The position numbers and the translations under genes are program-made. From Micromonospora sp. WMMD961 (GTDB lineage Bacteria > Actinomycetota > Actinomycetes > Mycobacteriales > Micromonosporaceae), in the NCBI RefSeq assembly GCF_029626145.1, contig NZ_JARUBJ010000002.1, positions 1,518,501 through 1,582,500 on the forward strand: a stretch of 64,000 nt of DNA, written 5' to 3'. The first letter of the stretch is position 1. Every line of letters begins with the position of its first letter. Positions 17,420-25,983 of this stretch are shown piece by piece. The notes beneath the pieces were generated by a model. It made no database searches. It had not been told where the DNA came from and worked only from the letters and a program-made list of their open reading frames with translations.

Positions 17420-18151
17420 ATGGCGCGACCTGACGGGCGAGGGCCCTCTCAACTTCGACCGGTGACCCTGACCCGAGGCTGGAGCACCCATCCGGAGGGC
17501 TCGGTGCTCGTCGAGTTCGGCGGCACCCGGGTGCTCTGCACGGCGAGCGTCACCGAGGGGGTGCCCCGCTGGCGTAAGGGCTCCGGGCTCGGCTGGGTGA
17601 CCGCCGAGTACGCGATGCTGCCCCGGGCCACCAACACCCGCTCCGACCGGGAGAGCGTCAAGGGTCGGGTCGGTGGTCGTACCCACGAGATCTCCCGGTT
17701 GATCGGCCGCAGCCTGCGGGCCAGCATCGACCTCAAGGCGCTCGGTGAGAACTCGATCGTGCTCGACTGCGACGTGCTCCAGGCCGACGGTGGCACCCGC
17801 ACCGCGGCGATCACCGGCGCGTACGTCGCCCTGCACGACGCCGTGGGCTGGCTCGCCGCGCGGAAGGCGCTGGCCGGTAAGCCGGAGAAGGTGATGCACC
17901 GGTCGGTAGCGGCGGTCAGCGTCGGGATCATCGCCGGCGAGGCACGTCTCGACCTCTGCTACGAGGAGGACGTCGCCGCCGAGGTGGACATGAACGTGGT
18001 GTGCACCGGCGCGGGTGACTTCGTCGAGGTGCAGGGCACCGGTGAGGCGGGCGTGTTCGCCCGGGACCAGCTCGACAGCCTGCTCGACCTGGCCGTCGCG
18101 GGTTGCACCGAACTGGCCGAAGCCCAGCGGAAGGCACTTTCCTCCCCGTGA
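17420..18151 (+). CDS. rph: Ribonuclease PH
   Basis: A 243-residue phosphorolytic 3'-exoribonuclease that trims tRNA 3' ends. It begins with the family sequence RPDGRGPSQLRPV, has the phosphate-binding arginines and core in RSDRESVKGRVGGRTHEISR, and the catalytic-side segment DCDVLQADGGTRTAAITGAY. The length is standard. It is followed by rdgB, as in most actinobacteria and proteobacteria, where the pair forms an RNA/nucleotide-quality module. It starts 9 bases after the glycosyltransferase, probably in the same transcript. Confidence 0.97.
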   Translation: MARPDGRGPSQLRPVTLTRGWSTHPEGSVLVEFGGTRVLCTASVTEGVPRWRKGSGLGWVTAEYAMLPRATNTRSDRESVKGRVGGRTHEISRLIGRSLRASIDLKALGENSIVLDCDVLQADGGTRTAAITGAYVALHDAVGWLAARKALAGKPEKVMHRSVAAVSVGIIAGEARLDLCYEEDVAAEVDMNVVCTGAGDFVEVQGTGEAGVFARDQLDSLLDLAVAGCTELAEAQRKALSSP

Positions 18152-18203
18152 GCGCGAGGAGTGAGCTTGCGAGCCCCGCAGTCGCGAACAAAGGTGATTC
18201 AGC

Positions 18204-18821
18204 ATGAACAAGGTCCTGCTCGCCACCCGCAACCGGAAGAAGCTGGTGGAGCTTCAGCGGATCCTGGACGGCGCGCTCGGCGCGCACCGGATCGCCCTGC
18301 TCGGGCTGGACGACGTCGAGCAGTACACGGAGCTGCCGGAGACCGGCCTGACCTTCGGTGAGAACGCACTGATCAAGGCGCGGGAGGGGTGCCGGCAGAC
18401 CGGTCTGCCGACCATCGCCGACGACTCCGGGCTCGCGGTGGACGCGCTCAACGGGATGCCGGGGGTGTTCAGCGCCCGCTGGTCCGGACAGCACGGCGAC
18501 GACCAGGCCAACCTTCAGTTGGTGCTGAACCAGATCGCCGACGTGCCGGACGAGCAGCGGGCAGCCTCGTTCGTCTGCACTGTGGCGCTGGTGCTGCCCG
18601 GCGGCAAGGAACACCTGGTCGACGGCCGGCAGTCCGGGCAGGTGCTGCGCGCTCCGCGCGGCGACGGCGGGTTCGGCTACGACCCGATCTTCCTGGGTGA
18701 CGGGCAGGACCGGACCAACGCCGAGCTGACGCCGGCCGAGAAGGACGCGATCAGCCACCGTGGCAAGGCGCTGCGCGAGCTGGCCAAGCTGGTCGCGAAG
18801 GTGCTGCCGCCCGCCAGCTGA
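18204..18821 (+). CDS. rdgB: Non-canonical purine NTP pyrophosphatase (Ham1/RdgB)
   Basis: A 205-residue house-cleaning enzyme that hydrolyses dITP, ITP and XTP to monophosphates, preventing misincorporation. The SHTxNxxK-like start is seen as LLATRNRKKLVEL. The substrate pocket is TFGENALIKA, the active-site DDSGL follows, then FGYDPIF and the terminal SHRGKALR. The ATG at 18204 follows rph by 52 bases. The 3' end lies inside a 23-bp direct repeat that carries a second copy of the stop codon. Confidence 0.96.
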   Translation: MNKVLLATRNRKKLVELQRILDGALGAHRIALLGLDDVEQYTELPETGLTFGENALIKAREGCRQTGLPTIADDSGLAVDALNGMPGVFSARWSGQHGDDQANLQLVLNQIADVPDEQRAASFVCTVALVLPGGKEHLVDGRQSGQVLRAPRGDGGFGYDPIFLGDGQDRTNAELTPAEKDAISHRGKALRELAKLVAKVLPPAS

Positions 18822-18853
18822 CGGGCGCGAGGTGCTGCCGCCCGCCAGCTGAC
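18800..18853 (+). repeat. 23-bp direct repeat spanning the rdgB stop
   Basis: GGTGCTGCCGCCCGCCAGCT plus GAC occurs at 18800-18822 and again at 18831-18853, separated by 8 bases. The first copy holds the last rdgB codons and TGA. The second is untranslated, so the gene's tail appears to have been duplicated. Confidence 0.9.
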
Positions 18854-18887
18854 CCGTGGCGGACGGCAGCGCCCGGCCTGGGTCAGC
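18848..18887. terminator. Possible shared terminator between rdgB and hutH
   Basis: GCTGACCC (18848-18855) and GGGTCAGC (18880-18887) form an 8-bp perfect stem with a 24-base loop between two convergent genes; the right arm includes the hutH stop. The loop is long, so the call is weak. Confidence 0.35.
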
Positions 18888-20421
18888 CCAGCGGGCCGAC
18901 CTCCCGTTCGATGGCCGCGCGCAACTCCGGTCCGGCGACGACGGCACGGGCCGCCTCCATCACCGGGGCGAGGAACACGTCCGGGCCGGGCTCGCCGGCC
19001 GCCGGGCCGAGCGCGGTGACGGCGGCCCGTCCGGCCGGTGACGGCTCCAGCGGTGCGCGCAGTTGCAGACCGCGTACGCCGGCCAGCAGCTCCACCGCGA
19101 GCAGGCTGGTCAGGTTGTCCAGCACGCTGCGCAGCTTCTTCGCCGCCGCCCAGCCCATCGAGACGTGGTCCTCCTGCATGCCGCTGGTGGGCAGGGAGTC
19201 CACCGAGGCAGGGGCGGCCAGGCGACGGTTCTCGGCGACGATGCCGGCCGCCGTGTACTGGGCGATCATCAGCCCGGAGTTGACCCCGGCGTCGGGGGAG
19301 AGGAACGCCGGCAGTTCCCGGGAGCGGGTGACGTCGAGCAGCCGGTCCACCCGCCGTTCAGCGATCGCGCCCACCTCGGCGGCGGCGATGGCGAGGAAGT
19401 CCGCGGCGAAGCCGAGCGGCGCGCCGTGGAAGTTGCCCGTCGACTCGACCCGGCCGTCCGGCAGCACGACCGGGTTGTCCACCACCGACACCAGTTCCCG
19501 CGCGGCGACGGTGCGGACGAAGTCCAGGGTGTCGCGGGCCGCGCCGGCCACCTGCGGGGCGCAGCGCATCGAGTACGCGTCCTGCACGGCGTGTGCCAGG
19601 TCGTCGCGGTGCGAGTCCATCACCCGGGAGTCCTGCAGCAGTCGATGGATGTTCGCCGCCGAGGCGGCCTGACCGGGGTGCGGCCGGATCGCGTGCAGCT
19701 CGGGCAGGAACGGCCGCTCGGAGCCCAGCATCGCCTCGATGGCCAGCGCGGCCGTCACGTCGGCCATGGCGAACAGGTGCGCCGCGTCGTTGATCGCCAA
19801 CAGCAGCATGCCGAGCATGCCGTCGGTGCCGTTGATCAGCGCCAGCCCTTCCTTGGCGGCCAGCTCGATCGGTTTGAGCCCGGCGGCGGTCAACGCGTCG
19901 GCCGCGTCCTGCCGCTCACCGGCCGGGCCGAGGACCCAGCCCTCACCCAGCAGCGCCAGCGCGCAGTGCGCCAGCGGCGCCAGGTCACCGGAGGCGCCCA
20001 GCGAGCCGTGCTCGGGCACCCACGGGGTGATGTCGTGGTTGAGCAGGTCGACCAGGGCCTCGGCGACCACCGGCCGGACCCCGGAGCGGCCCAGGGCGAG
20101 GGACCGGACCCGCAGCAGCATCATCGCCCGGACCACCTCGCGCGGCATCGGGGCACCCACCCCGGCGGCGTGCGACCGGATCAGCGCGTGTTGCAGCTCG
20201 GCCCGCCGCTGCGGGGCGATGAAGGTGTTGGCCAGCGCCCCGAACCCGGTGGAGACCCCGTAGACGGGGCGGCCGGACGACTCGATCCCGTCCACGATGG
20301 CCCGACTGGTCGCCATCGCGTCGATGGTGGCCGGGTCGAGGACGACCTTGGCGGTGCCGCGCGCCACGCTGAGCACGTCGTCGGCGGAAATTCCGGTGGG
20401 CTGGATGGTCACGGTCGTCAT
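18883..20421 (-). CDS. hutH: Histidine ammonia-lyase
   Basis: A 512-residue enzyme that removes ammonia from L-histidine to give urocanate, the first step of histidine catabolism. The self-forming MIO cofactor triad Ala143-Ser144-Gly145 lies in GSLGASGDLAPL. The catalytic Tyr54 is in YGVSTGFG, and the downstream ligands are in NGTDGMLG. Length and motifs match the HAL family, not tyrosine or phenylalanine lyases. It is the last gene of a minus-strand run hutF-hutI-hutH; its ATG overlaps the hutI stop by four bases. Confidence 0.97.
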   Translation of the reverse strand: MTTVTIQPTGISADDVLSVARGTAKVVLDPATIDAMATSRAIVDGIESSGRPVYGVSTGFGALANTFIAPQRRAELQHALIRSHAAGVGAPMPREVVRAMMLLRVRSLALGRSGVRPVVAEALVDLLNHDITPWVPEHGSLGASGDLAPLAHCALALLGEGWVLGPAGERQDAADALTAAGLKPIELAAKEGLALINGTDGMLGMLLLAINDAAHLFAMADVTAALAIEAMLGSERPFLPELHAIRPHPGQAASAANIHRLLQDSRVMDSHRDDLAHAVQDAYSMRCAPQVAGAARDTLDFVRTVAARELVSVVDNPVVLPDGRVESTGNFHGAPLGFAADFLAIAAAEVGAIAERRVDRLLDVTRSRELPAFLSPDAGVNSGLMIAQYTAAGIVAENRRLAAPASVDSLPTSGMQEDHVSMGWAAAKKLRSVLDNLTSLLAVELLAGVRGLQLRAPLEPSPAGRAAVTALGPAAGEPGPDVFLAPVMEAARAVVAGPELRAAIEREVGPLG

Positions 20422-21602
20422 TGCGGCACTCCGTTGAGCAGGACCTGGCGGATCAGGGGGACACCGGGCCGGTAGGCCAGGTGCAGGTACGACGGCGCGT
20501 CCAGGACGATCAGGTCCGCCCGCGCGCCGGGGGTGAGGACGCCGATGTCGTCGCGGCGCAGCGCCCGCGCGCCGCCGGCGGTGGCGGCCCAGACCGCCTC
20601 CGCCGGGGTCATCCGCATCTCGCGGACCGCGAGGGCGACGCAGAACGGCATCGAGGAGGTGTACGACGAGCCCGGGTTGCAGTCCGTCGCCAACGCCACT
20701 GTGACACCGGCGTCGAGCAGCCGACGCGCGTCCGGGTAGGGCGAGCGGGTGGAGAACTCGGCACCGGGCAGCAGGGTGGCCACCGTGCGGGTGCCCGACC
20801 CGTCGCTGTGGGCGGTGTCGGCGAGCGCGTCGATGTCGGCGTCGCTGAGGTGGGTGCAGTGGTCGACGCTCGCCGCGCCCAGCTCGACGCCGAGCTGAAC
20901 GCCGGGGCCGGGGCCGAGCTGGTTGGCGTGCAGCCGGACGCCCAGCCCGGCAGCCTGCCCGCAGGCCAGGATGGCGCGGGCGTGGTCGACGTCGAAGGCG
21001 CCCCGCTCGCAGAACACGTCGATCCACTTCGCGTACGGGGCGGCGGCGGCCAACATCGGTCCGCAGACCAGCCCCACGTAGTCGTCGGGGCGGTCGGCGT
21101 ACTCGGTGGGCACCACGTGCGCGCCCAGGAAGGTGGTCTCGCTGCTGCTCTCGGCGGCGATCCGCAGCGAGCGGGCCTCGTCGGCGACGGTCAGCCCGTA
21201 CCCACTCTTGATCTCCATGGTCGTGGTGCCCTGGCGCAGCGCCTCCCCGCGCAGCCGGCGCACGGTGGCCCGGAGTTCGTTGTCGGTGGCGGCCCGGGTC
21301 GCACCGACAGTGGTCCGGATGCCGCCGCCGGTGTACGGCTGCCCGGCCATCCGGGCGGCGAACTCGGCGGACCGGTCCCCGGCGAAGACCAGGTGGGCGT
21401 GGCTGTCCACGAAGCCGGGCAGCACCGCGGCCCCACCGGCGTCGATCCGCCGGTCGGCGGCCGGGGCGTACGCGGACGGCCCGACCCAGGCCACCCGCCC
21501 CTCCTCGATCAGCACGGCGGCGTCGCGGCGGATGCCGAGCGGGCCGTTACCGGGACTGTTGGTGACCAACTCCCCGATGTCGTCGACCAGCAGACTGCTC
21601 AT
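20418..21602 (-). CDS. hutI: Imidazolonepropionase
   Basis: A 394-residue amidohydrolase-superfamily enzyme that opens the ring of 4-imidazolone-5-propanoate to N-formimino-L-glutamate, the third hut step. The metal pair HxH is His68/His70 in GFVDSHAH, GGGIRTTV follows, and MEIKSGYG is the substrate strand; later histidines occur in HANQ and VDHCTHL, and ATDCNPGSS holds the catalytic Asp. It overlaps hutF upstream and hutH downstream by four bases each, so the three genes are translationally coupled. Longer in-frame sequence upstream is not needed; the ATG at 21602 starts the family sequence. Confidence 0.96.
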   Translation of the reverse strand: MSSLLVDDIGELVTNSPGNGPLGIRRDAAVLIEEGRVAWVGPSAYAPAADRRIDAGGAAVLPGFVDSHAHLVFAGDRSAEFAARMAGQPYTGGGIRTTVGATRAATDNELRATVRRLRGEALRQGTTTMEIKSGYGLTVADEARSLRIAAESSSETTFLGAHVVPTEYADRPDDYVGLVCGPMLAAAAPYAKWIDVFCERGAFDVDHARAILACGQAAGLGVRLHANQLGPGPGVQLGVELGAASVDHCTHLSDADIDALADTAHSDGSGTRTVATLLPGAEFSTRSPYPDARRLLDAGVTVALATDCNPGSSYTSSMPFCVALAVREMRMTPAEAVWAATAGGARALRRDDIGVLTPGARADLIVLDAPSYLHLAYRPGVPLIRQVLLNGVPQ

Positions 21603-22960
21603 GTCGGGTTCACCGCCTCGATCGCCGCCGACAACTCGGCCGGCACGTCCACGCTCAGGTGTCGACCCTCGGCCACCACCACCCGGCCGTCCACCACGAC
21701 CCGCTCGACGTCTGCCGCGCCGGCCGCGAAGAAGGCGCCCACCGGCGGTACCCCGGCGGTGCGGGCGCTGTCCAGGCGTACCGTCACCAGGTCGGCACGC
21801 CCGCCCACCGTGATCCTCCCGGCGTCGGCCCAGCCCAGCGCGGCGTGCCCGGCGACGCTGGCCGCGGTCAGCAGGTCGAGCGGCGCGAAGTGGCCGCGCC
21901 GACGGGTGCGCAGCCGCTCGTCCAACTCCACCGCCCGGGCCTCCTCGAACAGGTCGACCACCGCGTGACTGTCGCTGCCCAGGCTGAGCCGGATCCCCGC
22001 CTCGGCCATCAGCCGGGCCGGGCCGATCCCGTCGGCGAGGTCCCGCTCGGTGGTCGGGCAGAGGCACACGCCGGTCCGGCTGTCGGCGAGCAGGGTGAGG
22101 TCGGCGCTGGTCGGGTGGGTGGCGTGCACGGCTGTGGTGTTCGGCCCGAGCACGCCGTGCTCGCCGAGCAGCGCGGTCGGCGAACGCCCGTGCACCGCCC
22201 GGCACTCGTCGTTCTCGGCCGGCTGCTCGGAGAGGTGCACGTGCAGCGGCGACTGCCGCTCCCCGGCCCACTCGGCGATCGTGCGGAGCTGGTCGGCCGG
22301 GACCGCGCGCACCGAGTGCACGGCCGCGCCGACCCGGACGTGGGGGTCCGTCGGCTGGAACGCCCCGGCCCGCTGCGTCCAGCGGGCCGCGTCCCCGTCG
22401 CCGAAGCGGCGCTGCGGTCCGGCCAGGGCCTGCCCGTCCACGGTGGAGGTCAGGTAGCAGGTGTCCAGCAGGGTCAGCCGGATCCCGGCGTGCGCGGCGG
22501 CCTCGACCAGCGCGGCGCCCATCTCGTTCGGGTCGTCGTACGCGCCGCCGTCGGGCCGGTGGTGCAGGTAGTGGAACTCGCCCACGCAGGTGACCCCGGC
22601 GAGCGCCATCTCCGCGTAGACCGCGCGGGCCAGGGCCAGGTAGGTGTCCGGGTCCAGCCGGTCCGCGACGCCGTACATCTGGTCCCGCCAGGTCCAGAAG
22701 TCTCCCCGGCCGCCGTGGGTGCGCCCGCGCAGCGCCCGGTGGAAGGCGTGCGAGTGCGCGTTGGCCAGCCCGGGCAGGGTCAGTCCGGGCAGTGCCACGG
22801 CGTCCGCGTACACGTCGACGCCGGAGGGCGGCCGGCTCCCGGGGGTCAGCGGCGTCACCCCGGTGATCCGCCCCCCGTCGGTCTCGATCAGCACGTCGGG
22901 CGTGGGCTCGGCGTGCTCGGGCAGCCAGGCGTACTCCGCCAGCCAGCGGGTGGTGGTCAT
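21599..22960 (-). CDS. hutF: Formimidoylglutamate deiminase
   Basis: A 453-residue amidohydrolase that converts N-formimino-L-glutamate to N-formyl-L-glutamate plus ammonia. This marks the five-step hut pathway and not the HutG formiminoglutamase route. It begins TTTRWLAEYAWLP, has the metal-binding NAHSHAFHR (His69, His71), HVHLSEQPAEN in the middle and LGSDSHAVVD near the catalytic Asp. It is the first gene of a three-gene run, and the 148 bases upstream hold a striking repeat structure (22972-23057) likely to contain its promoter and operators. Confidence 0.95.
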   Translation of the reverse strand: MTTTRWLAEYAWLPEHAEPTPDVLIETDGGRITGVTPLTPGSRPPSGVDVYADAVALPGLTLPGLANAHSHAFHRALRGRTHGGRGDFWTWRDQMYGVADRLDPDTYLALARAVYAEMALAGVTCVGEFHYLHHRPDGGAYDDPNEMGAALVEAAAHAGIRLTLLDTCYLTSTVDGQALAGPQRRFGDGDAARWTQRAGAFQPTDPHVRVGAAVHSVRAVPADQLRTIAEWAGERQSPLHVHLSEQPAENDECRAVHGRSPTALLGEHGVLGPNTTAVHATHPTSADLTLLADSRTGVCLCPTTERDLADGIGPARLMAEAGIRLSLGSDSHAVVDLFEEARAVELDERLRTRRRGHFAPLDLLTAASVAGHAALGWADAGRITVGGRADLVTVRLDSARTAGVPPVGAFFAAGAADVERVVVDGRVVVAEGRHLSVDVPAELSAAIEAVNPT

Positions 22961-22971
22961 GCCGCTCGCCT

Positions 22972-23057
22972 CCTTTGGAGCTGAATCGTCTGTGACATCA
23001 GCGGCAGCACCGGTGTCGGGTCTCGGTGTGATTCGTTTGCGACATCAGCTCCAAAGG
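22972..23057. promoter_or_regulatory. Nested inverted and direct repeats upstream of hutF
   Basis: The outer arms CCTTTGGAGCTGA (22972-22984) and TCAGCTCCAAAGG (23045-23057) are a perfect 13-bp inverted repeat. Inside them lie two similar 19-mers which, read on the minus strand, are TGATGTCGCAAACGAATCA (rightmost) and TGATGTCACAGACGATTCA (nearest hutF), with three differences. Each 19-mer has TGA/TCA ends, as regulator half-sites often do. The left arm begins 12 bases before the hutF start, and its minus-strand reading AAAGGAGG supplies the ribosome site. Regulation of the hutFIH transcript is the likely role; the regulator is unknown. Confidence 0.6.
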
Positions 23058-23108
23058 ACGACACCACCAGAGGTCGACCCCCGCCGTGTCGGCGCCGCCG
23101 CACCTCGC

Positions 23109-24311
23109 CTACCGGCATGTCAGCTCCTCCAGCGCCCGGGCCAGCGCCCGGACCCCGGCGGCGCAGTCGTCGTCGGTCGCCGTCTCGGCGGGGGAGTGCG
23201 ACACCCCGGTCGGGTTGCGCACGAAGAGCATCGCGGTGGGCAGGTGCCCGGCGAGCACCCCGGCGTCGTGCCCCGCACCGGTGGGCAGCACCGGCGCGTC
23301 CAGCAGTGTGGCGAGGCGCTTGGCCAGCCCACCGTCGAAGGCGACCAGCGGAGTCGCCGACTCCTCGGTGACCGTCACCGCCGTACCGTCGCGGCGGGCC
23401 CGTTCGGCGAGCTTGCCGCGTACCGCGTCGACCAGGCCGGCGAGGGTCTCCGGGTCGGCGGCGCGGGCGTCCAGCCAACCGGTCACCGTGGACGGGATCG
23501 CGTTTGTGGCGTTGGGTTCGACGGCGACCCGTCCCACTGTGGCGTGTGCCCCCCGCAGCCGGGCCTCCTTGTTCGCCGCCAGCACGGTGAACGCGTAGGT
23601 GAGCATCGGGTCGCGGCGGTCGGCCATCCGGGTCGTACCCGCGTGGTTGCCCTCGCCGACCACGTCGAAGCGCCACCGGCCGTGCGGCCAGATCGCACTG
23701 GCCACCGCGACCGGCGCGTCGCTGTCGACCAGCGCGCGGCCCTGCTCGACGTGCAGCTCGACGAACGCGCCGATCCGGCCCAGCAACTCCGGGCGGGCGC
23801 CCGCCGGCCGGTCGCCCAGCGCCTCGGCGAAGCTCACCCCGGCCGCGTCGCGCAGGCCGGCCGCGCGCTCGGGTGACAGCGCCCCGGTGAGCAGCCGAGA
23901 CCCCAGGCAGGGTACGCCGAAACGCGCCCCCTCCTCCTCGACGAACGCACCCAGCACCAGCGGCCGGTCCGGGGTGACCCCGGCGGCGCGTAGTTCGTCC
24001 ACGGCGAGGAAGGCGCTGACGATGCCGAGTGGCCCGTCGTACGCCCCGCCGTGCGGCACCGAGTCGAAGTGGCTGCCGGTCAGCACGGCGTCGGCGCCCT
24101 CGGGGTCACCCCAGTGCGCGAAGAGGTTGCCGTTGCCGTCCTCGGTGACCGGCATCGCACGCCGTTCGGCCTGCGCCCGGAACCAGCCCCGTAGTTCCAG
24201 CTCCGGCGCGGTCAACGCGTACCGCAGATAGCCGCCACTGTCGGCGTCCCGCCCGATCGGCGCGATCTCGTCCCACAAAGCCCGGAACCGGGCGGAGAGG
24301 TCGCCGCTCAC
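23109..24311 (-). CDS. M20-family amidohydrolase (AllC/HyuC-like), probable N-formylglutamate hydrolase
   Basis: A 400-residue zinc amidohydrolase of the allantoate amidohydrolase / N-carbamoyl-amino-acid hydrolase branch of M20. Metal-site segments are SHFDSVPHGGAYDG (His81, Asp92) and FVEEEGARFG (Glu126-128), followed by IGAFVELHVEQG and a late SHSPAE. By sequence it would be called allantoate amidohydrolase. No other allantoin gene is present, and it overlaps hutU by four bases within a hut cluster that has HutF but no formylglutamate deformylase. The last hut step (N-formylglutamate to glutamate) is therefore its likeliest job; that is inferred from context. Confidence 0.8.
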   Translation of the reverse strand: MSGDLSARFRALWDEIAPIGRDADSGGYLRYALTAPELELRGWFRAQAERRAMPVTEDGNGNLFAHWGDPEGADAVLTGSHFDSVPHGGAYDGPLGIVSAFLAVDELRAAGVTPDRPLVLGAFVEEEGARFGVPCLGSRLLTGALSPERAAGLRDAAGVSFAEALGDRPAGARPELLGRIGAFVELHVEQGRALVDSDAPVAVASAIWPHGRWRFDVVGEGNHAGTTRMADRRDPMLTYAFTVLAANKEARLRGAHATVGRVAVEPNATNAIPSTVTGWLDARAADPETLAGLVDAVRGKLAERARRDGTAVTVTEESATPLVAFDGGLAKRLATLLDAPVLPTGAGHDAGVLAGHLPTAMLFVRNPTGVSHSPAETATDDDCAAGVRALARALEELTCR

Positions 24312-25966
24312 GAGTCGGCGCCCTCGGTCATCGGGATGCGGACTCCGGTGCGCTCGGCGACCTCGCGGGCACTGTCGTAGCCGGCGTCGACGTGTCGGAT
24401 CACGCCCATCGCCGGGTCGTTGGTGAGCACCCGCTCGATCTTCTGACCGGCCAGGGCGGTGCCGTCGGCCACGCAGACCTGCCCGGCGTGGATCGACCGG
24501 CCGATGCCGACGCCACCGCCGTGGTGGATGGACACCCAGGACGCGCCGCTGGCGGTGTTGACCAGGGCGTTGAGCAGCGGCCAGTCGGCGATGGCGTCGG
24601 AGCCGTCGGCCATCCCCTCGGTCTCCCGGTACGGGCTGGCGACGCTGCCGGTGTCCAGGTGGTCCCGGCCGATCACCACCGGCGCGGAGAGTTCGCCGGA
24701 GGCGACCATGTCGTTGAACCGAACGCCTGCCTTGTCCCGCTCGCCCTGGCCGAGCCAGCAGATCCGGGCGGGCAGGCCCTGGAAGGCGACCCGCTCACCG
24801 GCCAGCTTGATCCAACGGGCCAACGACTCGTTCTCCGGGAACAGCTCCAGGATGGCCCGGTCGGTGGCGGCGATGTCCGCCGGGTCACCGGAGAGCGCCG
24901 CCCACCGGAACGGGCCCCTGCCCTCGCAGAACAACGGCCGGATGTACGCCGGCACGAAGCCGGGGAAGTCGAAGGCCCGCTGGTAGCCGCCGAGCTGCGC
25001 CTCGCCCCGGATCGAGTTGCCGTAGTCGAACACCTCGGCGCCGGCGTCGAGGAAGCCGACCATCGCCTCGACGTGCTTCGCCATCGACGCCCTGGCCCGG
25101 TCGGTGAACTCGGCCGGCTTCGCCGCGGCGTAGTCCCGTGCCTCGGCCAGCTCGACCCCCACCGGCAGGTACGCCAACGGGTCGTGCGCGCTGGTCTGGT
25201 CGGTCACGATGTCGATCCCGATGCCCCGGTTGAGCAGCTCGGGGAAGACCTCGGCGGCGTTGCCGACCACCCCGACGCTCAGGGCCCGACGGTCCCGCTT
25301 CGCCGCGAGCACCCGCTCGACCGCGTCGTCCAACGAGTCGGCGACCTCGTCCAGGTAGCGGTCGTGCACCCGACGGTCCAGCCGGGTGCGGTCCACGTCC
25401 ACGATCAGGCAGACGCCGCCGTTCATGGTGACCGCGAGCGGCTGCGCGCCGCCCATCCCGCCGCAGCCGGCGGTCAGCGTGAGGGTGCCGGCGAGGGTGC
25501 CCCCGAACCGTTTGGCTGCCACCGCCGCGAACGTCTCGTAGGTGCCCTGGAGGATGCCCTGGGTGCCGATGTAGATCCACGAGCCGGCCGTCATCTGCCC
25601 GTACATGGTCAGGCCGAGCTGTTCGAGGCGACGGAACTCCGGCCAGGTCGCCCAGTCGCCGACCAGATTGGAGTTGGCCAGCAGCACCCGGGGCGCCCAC
25701 TCGTGGGTACGCATCACCCCGACCGGGCGGCCCGACTGCACCAGCATCGTCTCGTCCTCGCGCAGGTCGGTGAGCGTACGGACCAACGCGTGGTACGACG
25801 GCCAGTCCCGCGCCGCCTTCCCGGTGCCGCCGTAGACCACCAGGTCGTCGGGACGCTCGGCCACCTCGGGATCGAGGTTGTTCATCAACATTCGCAGAGC
25901 GGCCTCCTGCTGCCACCCTCGGGTGGTGAGCTGGCTGCCCCGTGCGGCACGGATGGGCTTGGTCAT
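24308..25966 (-). CDS. hutU: Urocanate hydratase
   Basis: A 552-residue NAD-dependent urocanase, converting urocanate to 4-imidazolone-5-propanoate. The N-terminal LRMLMNNLDPEVAERPDDLVVYGG is distributed over residues 23-50 in family order. The NAD-binding TAGCGGMGGAQP with its conserved Cys follows, then the large C-terminal region with ISGD-like and HHGGGVGIG segments. The ATG at 25966 is chosen because GGAGGAGAAG stands 5 bases before it; a start at 25987 would overlap the regulator. It lies 17 bases after the RpiR gene, so regulator, hutU and the M20 gene form one run. Confidence 0.96.
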   Translation of the reverse strand: MTKPIRAARGSQLTTRGWQQEAALRMLMNNLDPEVAERPDDLVVYGGTGKAARDWPSYHALVRTLTDLREDETMLVQSGRPVGVMRTHEWAPRVLLANSNLVGDWATWPEFRRLEQLGLTMYGQMTAGSWIYIGTQGILQGTYETFAAVAAKRFGGTLAGTLTLTAGCGGMGGAQPLAVTMNGGVCLIVDVDRTRLDRRVHDRYLDEVADSLDDAVERVLAAKRDRRALSVGVVGNAAEVFPELLNRGIGIDIVTDQTSAHDPLAYLPVGVELAEARDYAAAKPAEFTDRARASMAKHVEAMVGFLDAGAEVFDYGNSIRGEAQLGGYQRAFDFPGFVPAYIRPLFCEGRGPFRWAALSGDPADIAATDRAILELFPENESLARWIKLAGERVAFQGLPARICWLGQGERDKAGVRFNDMVASGELSAPVVIGRDHLDTGSVASPYRETEGMADGSDAIADWPLLNALVNTASGASWVSIHHGGGVGIGRSIHAGQVCVADGTALAGQKIERVLTNDPAMGVIRHVDAGYDSAREVAERTGVRIPMTEGADS

Positions 25967-25983
25967 CTCTGCTTCTCCTCCGG

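Noticed and set aside
18883..21027. A 714-residue frame extending hutH upstream
   Set aside because: The added 200 residues overlap hutI in another frame and are low-complexity. MTTVTIQPTG at 20421 gives the usual 512-residue enzyme.
20418..22271. A 617-residue frame that would extend hutI upstream by over 200 residues
   Set aside because: The extra part runs opposite to the correct frame of hutF and is Arg/Gly/Ala shadow sequence. hutI proper begins at 21602 with the family N-terminus.
23109..24311. Allantoate amidohydrolase as the true function
   Set aside because: The sequence family would allow it, but the gene overlaps hutU and no purine-degradation gene is present, so the hut step is favoured. 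It is kept as an alternative in the entry.
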